Assembly (NCBI GenBank): GCA_023140595.1
Contig: JAGLLI010000033.1
Location: 1 to 6,142 of the forward strand
Origin: Candidatus Parcubacteria bacterium
Lineage (GTDB): Bacteria; Patescibacteriota; Patescibacteriia; Patescibacteriales; UBA12075
Direction of reading: 5' to 3'
DNA: 6,142 nucleotides
In this document: positions 1 to 5,557 of the stretch, in pieces
Numbering within the stretch: the stretch's first letter is position 1
Layout: the number at the start of each line of letters is the position of its first letter
Program-made: the position numbers and the translations under genes
Notes under the pieces: model-generated
Seen by the model: only the letters and a program-made list of their open reading frames with translations
What the model was told of the DNA's origin: nothing
The model's database searches: none

Positions 1-1367
1 CTTCTTGCCACTTCCAATAAATCCTGAACCAAGCGCACTAGCCTATCATTGGATTTATTCGCGATTATTAAATTTTCATTGATTTTTTTCGGGACTTTGC
101 CAAATGTTCCTTCCAAAACCATTGATAAATATCCGCGAATCGCCGTAACAGGAGTGCGCAGCTCATGCGCGGCAATAAACACAAACTCATCACGCAATTT
201 TTGATTATCCTTTAAAACTTTTATCATCTTATTAAACTGCCCGCCCAGTACTTCAAATTCATCATTGGTTTTTAACTCTATTTGATGATCTAAATTTCCA
301 TCGGAAATTTTCTTAGCGCCTCGGCTTAATATTTTTATCGGCTTTACTATTTTACTTGTAAAGTAAGATGCCACAATAATTATCAAAACCAAAATTCCCA
401 AACTAACAAAAAACGATCCGTATAAAATATTGCCGATTACGTTAAACGCGTCCTTGATTGGCCATTCGCTAAAAACATACCAATCCAATGTTTTAATATG
501 CAATCCTGAAAAAACAACTTCCTTGTTAGCCAAGCTTCTTGTAAATTCCATACCGCTATTTTTATTCACCGCAAAACCGCTAATCCGCGGAATGTCAAAT
601 AAGTTATCTCCGACTTTTACCACGCGTCCGTTTCCGCTTGCTATTACTCCACCGCTTTTTTCAATTAAATATAAATAGCCTTCTTTACCTAAAACAATAT
701 CCTCTATCAATTTATTCACTTGTGCCAAACTCACTTCAGCTGACACTACACCGATTATTTCATTGTCTTTATTTTTAATCTGGGTTGCTAGGCGCATAGC
801 CGGAACATTATCAACAAATTCCAGCCGCCCAAAATAATCCTTGCCGGTTATCGCCTCCTTATAGTCGGGGCTTTCTGAGACATTGCTTTCAATTTGTGAA
901 AAAGTCTTTAAGCCTGTTTTTTTAACAAAACTGCCGCTATTGTCTTGAAATAAAATTTCATCATCACCGTATTTTTCCAAATAATTTTTATTATACAAAA
1001 AAGAAGAAGCGCTATTTGCTTTTGCGATAATAAATCCGTTTTCATCAACAAATTCCAAAGAATTCGGCTGGCTGTGATTAAAAGAATTAAACAATAAAAA
1101 ATATAAATTGTTGATTGGCAAATCATTGATTGATTCAATATCACCTGACACAACCAAATTCAAACCTTCCGCTTTTTGATTTAAATATTTGGTAATTTTC
1201 TCGCTTAAATTTTCCATAGCCAAATTCTGCAGTTCAGCTATATTTTGCTCTCTGGTTTTGATAACCAAATAAAGATTAGTAACGGCGATAATCAATACCG
1301 GTAAAAACGAAACTAAAAAAAATATCGCCAGTACTTTACTTTTAAATTTTTTCTTTTGAATAGGCAT
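1..1367 (-). CDS. Sensor histidine kinase (dCache-HAMP-HisKA), 3' end cut by window
   Basis: This is the N-terminal 455 residues of a membrane sensor kinase; the reading frame is open from the ATG at 1367 to the window edge. TM helix 1 spans about residues 12-34. A periplasmic/extracellular region (about 35-312) has dCache-like hallmarks: GYLYLIEKSGGVIAS near 230-244 and a WYVFSEWP strand at 296. TM2 spans about 314-337 and leads into a HAMP linker starting at VKPI (341). The HisKA H-box reads FIAAHELRTPVTAI, with phospho-acceptor His401. The HATPase domain must lie beyond base 1, so activity cannot be judged. By family knowledge it should autophosphorylate His401 on ligand binding and pass phosphate to a response regulator, which is not in this window. 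The ligand is unknown. The start lies 8 bases after the AlkD-like remnant, with no clear ribosome site or own promoter, so read-through from the upstream toxin-antitoxin promoter is possible. Confidence 0.93.
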   Translation of the reverse strand, partial: MPIQKKKFKSKVLAIFFLVSFLPVLIIAVTNLYLVIKTREQNIAELQNLAMENLSEKITKYLNQKAEGLNLVVSGDIESINDLPINNLYFLLFNSFNHSQPNSLEFVDENGFIIAKANSASSFLYNKNYLEKYGDDEILFQDNSGSFVKKTGLKTFSQIESNVSESPDYKEAITGKDYFGRLEFVDNVPAMRLATQIKNKDNEIIGVVSAEVSLAQVNKLIEDIVLGKEGYLYLIEKSGGVIASGNGRVVKVGDNLFDIPRISGFAVNKNSGMEFTRSLANKEVVFSGLHIKTLDWYVFSEWPIKDAFNVIGNILYGSFFVSLGILVLIIIVASYFTSKIVKPIKILSRGAKKISDGNLDHQIELKTNDEFEVLGGQFNKMIKVLKDNQKLRDEFVFIAAHELRTPVTAIRGYLSMVLEGTFGKVPKKINENLIIANKSNDRLVRLVQDLLEVAR

Positions 1368-1374
1368 GTTTTAA

Positions 1375-1566
1375 TTAGTTTTTCCCAGCCCCAAATAATA
1401 TTTTTTCTCTTAGCTTTTCATCGTCTTTTTTAAATTGATTAACCAAAATAATAATCGCTGTCATGCGATATTCATGAATTTTTGAATGCAATAATTGTTC
1501 AACGTCTTTTAATAATAAATTTTTAAATTTAGCCGTTTTATTTATACAATTCACTATGCGTACCAA
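1375..1566 (-). pseudogene. Fragment of an AlkD-type DNA alkylation repair protein
   Basis: A 63-codon ORF opening with TTG, whose first 8 or so codons overlap the end of the relE-like toxin in another frame. The remainder, with a stretch KDVEQLLHSKIHEYRMTAII at about residues 20-39 followed by ILVNQFKKDDEKLREKI, matches from memory the HEAT-like helical segment of AlkD-family (COG4912-type) DNA glycosylases, where the pattern is roughly 'L..lLhS.iHE.R..AllILV.qf.k.de..re.I'. Full-length family members are around 220-240 aa. Here about 75 N-terminal residues and the C-terminal half, including the conserved NNWDLVD region, are missing, and the frame ends in an unrelated tail (LFGAGKN). It is therefore most likely a decayed internal fragment rather than a working enzyme. 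A genuine small protein of unknown role is the alternative. Family assignment is by recalled pattern, not a search. Confidence 0.6.
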
Positions 1567-1801
1567 TTAGATAAAACATTACGCTTTTGTGGTTATCATT
1601 TGTGCAATAAATCGCGCGCCAATCGCCAGAAATATTAATACTTCTGAGTCCTTTATATTTTCCAGTCAATTGATGATTGTTTAATATCTGATTGAATTGA
1701 TTATTTTGAAAAATTTTAATTTTCGCATAAAAAGCATTTTGTACTTTGATCGTCGACTTATCAAACTGTTTGGCAAATCTTTTCTTAAATTTTATCTTCA
1801 T
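1538..1801 (-). CDS. RelE/YafQ-family toxin (probable mRNA interferase)
   Basis: An 87-aa toxin of the type II RelE/ParE superfamily, closest to the YafQ/RelE-StbE group, which cleaves mRNA on the ribosome. I chose the ATG at 1801 (MKIKFKKRFAKQFDK), the usual family N-terminus. The frame continues upstream to 1852, but those 17 residues lie inside the antitoxin gene and do not resemble the family. A short helical N-terminal half is followed by the conserved core: NNHQLTGKYKGLRSI, then GDWRAIY, and a C-terminal GTHSELY. Compared with the E. coli YafQ catalytic set (His50, His63, Asp67, His87), His43, Asp60 and His82 are present, but the position equivalent to His63 is Asn56. The gene overlaps the antitoxin by 17 bases, so translation is probably coupled. 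The partner antitoxin should neutralise it. Confidence 0.88.
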   Translation of the reverse strand: MKIKFKKRFAKQFDKSTIKVQNAFYAKIKIFQNNQFNQILNNHQLTGKYKGLRSINISGDWRAIYCTNDNHKSVMFYLIGTHSELYK

Positions 1802-2081
1802 ATTTACGATTTTTATCTTTAAGCCAAGCAGTTGCGTCTCTTGCGTTATCAAAAGTAGGGGATATTTTTTTATCAGCTTCCGCTTCTTTTAACGCCTGAA
1901 TCATATAATCGCTCGGCTCTTCTTTTGGATTAACGCTAAAATGCACTTCTTTTGTTTTAATTAAAGTCTTAAAATAAGCATTAGCTAAAGAACTTAAGCT
2001 AAATCCCAACTCTTCAGCCACTTTTCTTGCTTGATTTTTAGTTTTAATATCAGTTTTAATGTTAATAACTGCAGTTTTCAT
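1785..2081 (-). CDS. RelB/DinJ-like antitoxin
   Basis: A 98-aa antitoxin placed directly before the relE-like toxin. The N-terminus (KTAVINIKTDIKTK) gives the single beta strand of a ribbon-helix-helix DNA-binding domain. It is followed by helices at about 15-25 (NQARKVAEELG) and 29-43 (LSSLANAYFKTLIKT), the usual RelB/DinJ layout. The acidic and basic C-terminal part (about 52-98), including TFDNARDATAWLKDK near 76-90, should be the toxin-binding segment. By family knowledge the protein dimerises, binds an operator, and represses its own operon, more strongly with toxin bound. A 13-bp inverted repeat sits over its promoter in the position expected for that. No Shine-Dalgarno is visible before the ATG (leader ends AAAAAATAT). 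It could equally be named by a broader RHH antitoxin label. Confidence 0.87.
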   Translation of the reverse strand: MKTAVINIKTDIKTKNQARKVAEELGFSLSSLANAYFKTLIKTKEVHFSVNPKEEPSDYMIQALKEAEADKKISPTFDNARDATAWLKDKNRKYEDKI

Positions 2082-2101
2082 ATATTTTTTAGTTAAATAA
2101 T

Positions 2102-2135
2102 TAGTATATACTTTATATATACAAAGTATATACTA
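2102..2135. promoter_or_regulatory. Inverted-repeat operator candidate of the relBE-like operon
   Basis: Perfect 13-bp inverted repeat: TAGTATATACTTT at 2102-2114 and AAAGTATATACTA at 2123-2135, separated by 8 bases. It lies 21 bases before the antitoxin start, covers the -10 hexamer and the probable transcription start, and is the expected target for a ribbon-helix-helix antitoxin. Repressor binding is inference. The arms are themselves AT-rich and near-palindromic (AGTATATACT). Confidence 0.7.
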
Positions 2136-2153
2136 TATTTATATTAAAGTCAA
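2125..2153 (-). promoter_or_regulatory. Sigma70-type promoter of the relBE-like operon
   Basis: Reading the minus strand, TTGACT (-35, 2153-2148) is followed by exactly 17 bases and TATACT (-10, 2130-2125). Both hexamers match consensus at five of six positions. The predicted start of transcription is around 2118, giving a leader of roughly 37 bases. The -10 lies inside the right arm of the inverted repeat, so antitoxin binding would block polymerase. Confidence 0.72.
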
Positions 2154-2159
2154 CAAAAT

Positions 2160-2215
2160 AATTCGTAATTCGCCTGTACTCGCTTGACGGGTGTAATTTT
2201 TAATTGACAATTGAC
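2160..2215. repeat. Repeat-like intergenic segment with tandem 7-mers at both ends
   Basis: The stretch between rsmI and the relBE promoter is bounded by two short tandem pairs: AATTCGT/AATTCGC at 2160-2173 and AATTGAC twice at 2202-2215. Between them is a core that is GC-rich for this window (2171-2193, CGCCTGT...ACGGGTG). On the plus strand the core can form a 7-pair stem with two G-U pairs and a 9-base loop. It could be a copy of a dispersed intergenic repeat, but only one copy is visible here, so this is a tentative label. Confidence 0.35.
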
Positions 2216-2973
2216 TATCTCCCAACCACAACAACAAACTCCCCTTTCTGATCATTATGGCTATTTTTAATTTTATCAATAATATCAACCAATTCCCCGC
2301 GATAAACCGTTTCGTGCATTTTTGATAATTCTCTGCAAACCACGACTGAAGTAATCAAGTTTATTTTTTTTAGCAAATCTTTGGATTTAATTATGCCTTT
2401 ATTCTTCTGCTCGTCTATTTCTTTATTATATTTTACAATATCCTGATTTACTTTTTTTAATTCCTCTAAAAATTTAAGTATCCTGTGTTTTGATTCATAC
2501 ACAACCACAGGAAAAATACTGTCAACGATTTTTTGCAAAAATTTTTGCCGCCCTTTTTTATGCGGAGGAAATCCCAAAAATACAAACCTATCAGTCGCGA
2601 TTCCCGATATTGACAAAGCGGCAGTTACCGCGGAAGGGCCCGGGACAGATTCAATTCTCGTTGCTTCACCGAATTTTTCAATAACAGCGGCAACCAATTT
2701 CCCGCCCGGATCGGAGATGCCCGGAGTGCCTGCATCTGACACCAAAGCTAAATCCTTGCCAGCCTCCAATAACCCCAAAAGATAATCCTGTTTTTTAATA
2801 TCTGAATGCTGATGATATGAAATTGTTTTGGTTCTAACTTTATAATGCTCTAACAATTTCCTTGTCACGCGCGTATCCTCGCACAAAATAAAATCAACTT
2901 CGCCGAGAATTCTTAACGCGCGAAGTGATATATCTTCCAAATTGCCAATTGGCGTGGACACTATGTATAGCAT
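2215..2973 (-). CDS. rsmI: 16S rRNA (cytidine(1402)-2'-O)-methyltransferase RsmI
   Basis: A 252-aa SAM-dependent tetrapyrrole-methylase-fold enzyme that 2'-O-methylates C1402 in the decoding centre of 16S rRNA, where RsmH adds the N4 methyl. Recognised motifs in order: YIVSTPIGNLEDISLRAL (3-20), ILCEDTRVTRKLL (29-41), SYHQH (52-56), the glycine-rich LVSDAGTPGISDPGG (77-91), VPGPSAVTAALSISG (110-124), FVFLGFPPHKKGR (130-142), YESKHR (159-164), RELSKMHET (214-222) and KGEFVVVVG (243-251). It is shorter than typical RsmI (about 275-290 aa) because it ends right after GEFVVVVG and lacks the usual C-terminal helical extension. Between residues about 176 and 206 it carries a lysine-rich insertion absent from the E. 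coli enzyme. It starts 6 bases after the mazF-like stop and so probably shares that operon. Confidence 0.96.
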   Translation of the reverse strand: MLYIVSTPIGNLEDISLRALRILGEVDFILCEDTRVTRKLLEHYKVRTKTISYHQHSDIKKQDYLLGLLEAGKDLALVSDAGTPGISDPGGKLVAAVIEKFGEATRIESVPGPSAVTAALSISGIATDRFVFLGFPPHKKGRQKFLQKIVDSIFPVVVYESKHRILKFLEELKKVNQDIVKYNKEIDEQKNKGIIKSKDLLKKINLITSVVVCRELSKMHETVYRGELVDIIDKIKNSHNDQKGEFVVVVGR

Positions 2974-2979
2974 AAATTT

Positions 2980-3339
2980 TTATGAAAAATCTCTGTCAAA
3001 ATCAAAAATAATTTTCAAGGCTTTTAAAATTTCTCTAAAATATTTTTCTTCTACTCCGCCGAATTTTTTTACCAATCTTCTTTTATCAATTACTCTAACT
3101 TGATCAAATTTGATTTTTGATAATTCTTTTAAGCCGTTTTTCTTTGATGGTTTAATTTTAATTTCAAAAGAATAAATTTTGTCTATCTTTTTACTTGTTA
3201 ATGGAGCAATAATCGTTGTTAGCCCATAATTGCTTACAGCATTTGTTTGTAAAATAATACAAGGTCTCATTCCTTTTTGCTCAGAGCCCAGAGTTGGATT
3301 CAGATTAACTTTCCAAATATCAAATTGGCTAACATTCAT
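2980..3339 (-). CDS. PemK/MazF-family toxin (endoribonuclease)
   Basis: A 119-aa MazF/PemK-type toxin, a sequence-specific mRNA interferase that acts on free RNA in the cytoplasm. The N-terminal FDIWKVNLNPTLGSEQKGMR (6-25) is the family signature for the first strands and S1-S2 loop. Arg25 in MRP and Thr48 in APLTS match the catalytic Arg25 and Thr48 of Bacillus subtilis MazF, so the active site looks intact. KFDQVRVIDKRRL (about 77-89) is the conserved C-terminal strand and helix. Length is normal for the family. It follows its antitoxin with a 6-base gap and precedes rsmI with another 6-base gap, so all three are likely cotranscribed. The cleaved RNA motif cannot be deduced from sequence. 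Confidence 0.94.
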   Translation of the reverse strand: MNVSQFDIWKVNLNPTLGSEQKGMRPCIILQTNAVSNYGLTTIIAPLTSKKIDKIYSFEIKIKPSKKNGLKELSKIKFDQVRVIDKRRLVKKFGGVEEKYFREILKALKIIFDFDRDFS

Positions 3340-3345
3340 AATAAT

Positions 3346-3582
3346 CTACTTATTTGCTAAATTTAAATAATCTTTAAAATCAGACATAGCGCCTGATACA
3401 TCTTCTTCTGTCTGACTCTTAAAGCCTGCTATAATATCACTTCTTAATTTAAATTTTCTATACATTTCCAGGGCATAATCAACAATTTCTGACTTTGATT
3501 TTTTTTCTTTTTTAGCTATATTCTCAACAAATTGCAGATTGATTTGATTCAAAGTAACTGAAACCGCGGTCTTTGTATTCAT
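3346..3582 (-). CDS. Ribbon-helix-helix antitoxin paired with the MazF-like toxin
   Basis: A 78-aa protein directly before the MazF-like toxin. The N-terminal beta strand (KTAVSVTLNQIN, 4-15), helix (LQFVENIAKKEKKS, 16-29) and second helix starting KSEIVDYALEMYRKFK (30-45) fit a CopG/MetJ-type ribbon-helix-helix DNA-binding domain; this is not the AbrB fold of E. coli MazE. The acidic tail (about 56-78, EEDVSGAMSDFKDYLNLA) should wrap around and inhibit the toxin. The ATG at 3582 is preceded by AAAAATAT and has no Shine-Dalgarno. Function as antitoxin and autorepressor is inferred from fold, size and position. The N-terminal KTAV motif also appears at the start of the second antitoxin in this window. 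Confidence 0.85.
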   Translation of the reverse strand: MNTKTAVSVTLNQINLQFVENIAKKEKKSKSEIVDYALEMYRKFKLRSDIIAGFKSQTEEDVSGAMSDFKDYLNLANK

Positions 3583-3591
3583 ATATTTTTA

Positions 3592-3624
3592 TATTATTAA
3601 ATAATACTATAATTTTATACTATA
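3592..3624. promoter_or_regulatory. Operator candidates before the MazE-like gene
   Basis: Two overlapping repeat patterns lie between the promoter and the start codon. One is a near-perfect palindrome with 7-bp arms and a 1-base centre at 3592-3606 (TATTATT-A-AATAATA). The other is a direct repeat of ATACTATA at 3604-3611 and 3617-3624, 13 bases apart, which spans the -10. Ribbon-helix-helix repressors commonly bind pairs of such short sites, so autoregulation is likely; the exact site is not certain in DNA this AT-rich. Confidence 0.5.
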
Positions 3625-3640
3625 AAAATAACATTGTCAA
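3612..3640 (-). promoter_or_regulatory. Sigma70-type promoter of the mazEF-like/rsmI operon
   Basis: On the minus strand, a consensus TTGACA (-35, 3640-3635) is followed by 17 bases and TAAAAT (-10, 3617-3612). The -35 overlaps the TGA stop of the 553-aa membrane gene (3639-3637). Transcription would start near 3605, leaving a leader of about 20-25 bases. This separates the toxin-antitoxin/rsmI unit from the upstream membrane genes, although no terminator is visible between them. Confidence 0.68.
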
Positions 3641-5298
3641 ACTATATCCTCCTTCCTCTCCTTCACATACCTTGTCCATTCTTCGGCTATTTCAACAAAA
3701 ATCTTAAACGGAGCTTCTATGATAAAATCAAGAATAAATACAAAAACATTTACCTGTGAGAATTTCTCGCTCATCCATTTGCCGACAGCGACAATCGGCA
3801 CATAGAAAAAATCGCTGATAAAACTTAAAATATTTTCCCGCGGCGGAACAATAATCATATCTCGGGCATTCTTACGGATGCGAATGCTGAAAAAACTGAC
3901 AAATGTTAAGAAAAACAAAAAAATTATAATGCTCACCCAGGTAAAATTAATTTTGTTTAAAGCCCAAATAACAGCTCCAAATGAAAAAAGGAAAGTTATA
4001 AAATACAAAATTCCAAAAACAATCCCCAAACTTTTACTGCGGCGCACAGGTTTTCGCAGCTTAAACGGCTCTTTGCGTTCGTGTTCCTCAAAAACGATTT
4101 CTTCAACCCCTTCTTTTATTTTACCGGTATTGTCTTCAGACGGCATTTTGGTAAACAAAACAATAAAAAATAAAAGAATTGCCGGAAAACTAATATTAAT
4201 AATCAATGAGATAGCATTAAGCTCTTCGCCAAACCATTTTGTTGCCGGAATCTCCAATAACACGGCAAAAACCGATTTTGTAATAAAAATATAAATTATG
4301 CTTCTAATCGCCGCGCGCCACAACTTTTTAGCGGAATCTTTATATCGCTTATCACACGCTTTTTTTACTTCTCTTGAAAAAGCCTTGGGATCCTTTTTAA
4401 TGCTTTCGTAAACAGCGACCGGATTTTCTTTAATTACATCGGTTAAAATCGTAAAAAAAACAGTATAGCGGCTAATAATCCGATTAAGTTGCTTAACCAG
4501 CGGGTGTTCAAGCTGTTTGTTGATTGCTTTTCGCAAGGAAACGATTTTTGCCGCAACCTCTTCAATTTTTTCTTGATTTGGATTTTTCCAGCCGGCAACA
4601 TAATATTTAAAAAGAATAAAGCTCATCATATCGCGGTCAAACTTCAAATAACATCTGTGTATTCCCAAGAATATTTGAATTTCCTTGTCAGGCTCATATT
4701 CGGAGTCAACAGGCAATTCAATATTTTTAAGCAAAATTTTATTCATATAATCAACTACGGTTTTGTTGATTTTACTTAAGCCTAAATGCTCCTCAATATC
4801 GCTTGCGGCCAAAGCTATTATCCAGTTATTCAAGTCATTTCTCTCGGACAATCCCCGCCCTTTTATTTTAGCAATCGCCCTTTTTAGATCTAAATATTTT
4901 TTAATAATTGCCGCAACCTCGTTAATTTTAGTTTCAGGCACCGAGTTATTAGGCAAATACGCCGCTCTGATTAATTCAGTTAACAAATGTCCGGATATCT
5001 CAGCGCTATTTACGCCTTTTAATGATATTGTGCCTTCAATTACGACTTTTCTTTTAATAATTCTTTCAATTGCGTTTTTTCGTAAAAGATGTTCTTCTTT
5101 GTAATCAACCGTATTTCTGATTTTTTCATAATAAAAAGACATTTTCGAAATTAATTCGGAAACATTAATCTTGGGAACTTCATCTTCTTTTGCTTCCGCT
5201 TTTGATTGTTCGCGATATATAATCTGAAAAAGACGCTTAGCATTAATTGTCGGCGTTAATTTTTTTTCAGATATTCTGCTTAAACTTGGATTTACCAT
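3637..5298 (-). CDS. Uncharacterised four-helix membrane protein with large soluble N-terminal region
   Basis: I do not recognise this 553-aa protein. Residues 1-325 look soluble and mostly helical, with many Lys/Glu-rich stretches and no evident catalytic motif. Four hydrophobic helices follow, at about 329-350, 361-383, 423-447 and 452-472. A highly charged loop (384-422, acidic then basic) separates helices 2 and 3, while loops 1-2 and 3-4 are short. Positive charges before helix 1, in the long loop and after helix 4 (IRIRKNARD) place both termini and the long loop in the cytoplasm. The C-terminal 80 residues contain two further moderately hydrophobic, possibly interfacial segments (491-508 and 515-535). 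It starts 8 bases after the 75-aa membrane gene, so the two probably form a functional pair. It ends in TGA under the next promoter. Confidence 0.85.
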   Translation of the reverse strand: MVNPSLSRISEKKLTPTINAKRLFQIIYREQSKAEAKEDEVPKINVSELISKMSFYYEKIRNTVDYKEEHLLRKNAIERIIKRKVVIEGTISLKGVNSAEISGHLLTELIRAAYLPNNSVPETKINEVAAIIKKYLDLKRAIAKIKGRGLSERNDLNNWIIALAASDIEEHLGLSKINKTVVDYMNKILLKNIELPVDSEYEPDKEIQIFLGIHRCYLKFDRDMMSFILFKYYVAGWKNPNQEKIEEVAAKIVSLRKAINKQLEHPLVKQLNRIISRYTVFFTILTDVIKENPVAVYESIKKDPKAFSREVKKACDKRYKDSAKKLWRAAIRSIIYIFITKSVFAVLLEIPATKWFGEELNAISLIINISFPAILLFFIVLFTKMPSEDNTGKIKEGVEEIVFEEHERKEPFKLRKPVRRSKSLGIVFGILYFITFLFSFGAVIWALNKINFTWVSIIIFLFFLTFVSFFSIRIRKNARDMIIVPPRENILSFISDFFYVPIVAVGKWMSEKFSQVNVFVFILDFIIEAPFKIFVEIAEEWTRYVKERKEDIV

Positions 5299-5306
5299 AT
5301 TATTGC

Positions 5307-5534
5307 TTAAAATTTAAAATGCTTATCCACTTCGCGCTTTAGCGTCCATACTTTATAAGCGCCGTATATAAAAGCATAAGCAAGCACCAAAATAAACATG
5401 CCTATTACCAGCCGTAAAATAAAATCAGTCCAGACAATTAAAATCGCCAAAAACATTAAAATTACACCGGTGCTGAGTAGCGACCAAATAAGGCCATTGA
5501 CTTTTTTATTAATTTCTTTAAATAAATTTTGCAT
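5307..5534 (-). CDS. Small two-helix membrane protein, function unknown
   Basis: A 75-aa protein with a short basic, amphipathic N-terminus (MQNLFKEINKKVNG), two hydrophobic helices at about 14-36 and 38-61, and a charged C-terminal tail (LKREVDKHFKF). The very short turn between the helices (WTD) predicts a helical hairpin with both ends in the cytoplasm. No family is recognised. It lies 22 bases after the cysteine-rich gene and 8 bases before the 553-aa membrane gene, so it may act as a subunit or partner of the latter. No Shine-Dalgarno is visible; the first ATG in the frame was taken. Confidence 0.75.
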   Translation of the reverse strand: MQNLFKEINKKVNGLIWSLLSTGVILMFLAILIVWTDFILRLVIGMFILVLAYAFIYGAYKVWTLKREVDKHFKF

Positions 5535-5557
5535 ATTGTTTAAATTAATATTAATAT

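Noticed and set aside
430..678. Plus-strand 82-codon open frame
   Set aside because: It is antisense to the sensor domain of the histidine kinase, whose frame is continuous and carries clear motifs.
908..1153. Minus-strand 81-codon open frame in another phase
   Set aside because: It lies inside the kinase gene out of frame. I read the kinase frame through this region without a stop, so there is no frameshift to explain it.
1802..1852. 17-residue N-terminal extension of the RelE-like toxin
   Set aside because: It lies within the antitoxin gene, and the family normally starts at the MKIKF methionine at 1801.
2171..2198. Possible terminator hairpin (CGCCTGT...ACGGGTG followed by TAATTTTT)
   Set aside because: The stem pairs, using two G-U pairs, only on the plus strand, where there is no gene to terminate. 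On the transcribed minus strand the same positions become mismatches.
2490..2684. Plus-strand 64-codon open frame
   Set aside because: It is antisense to rsmI, a well-conserved gene.
3607..3639. Reading the TGA at the end of the 553-aa gene as glycine
   Set aside because: Read-through would add only about 10 residues before a TAG, and no in-frame TGA occurs in any other gene, so standard code use is the simpler view.
3878..5104. Three plus-strand open frames (3878-4294, 4489-4779, 4763-5104)
   Set aside because: They lie wholly antisense to the 553-aa membrane gene, have no family-like motifs, and their translations look like reverse readings of a Lys/Ile-rich gene.
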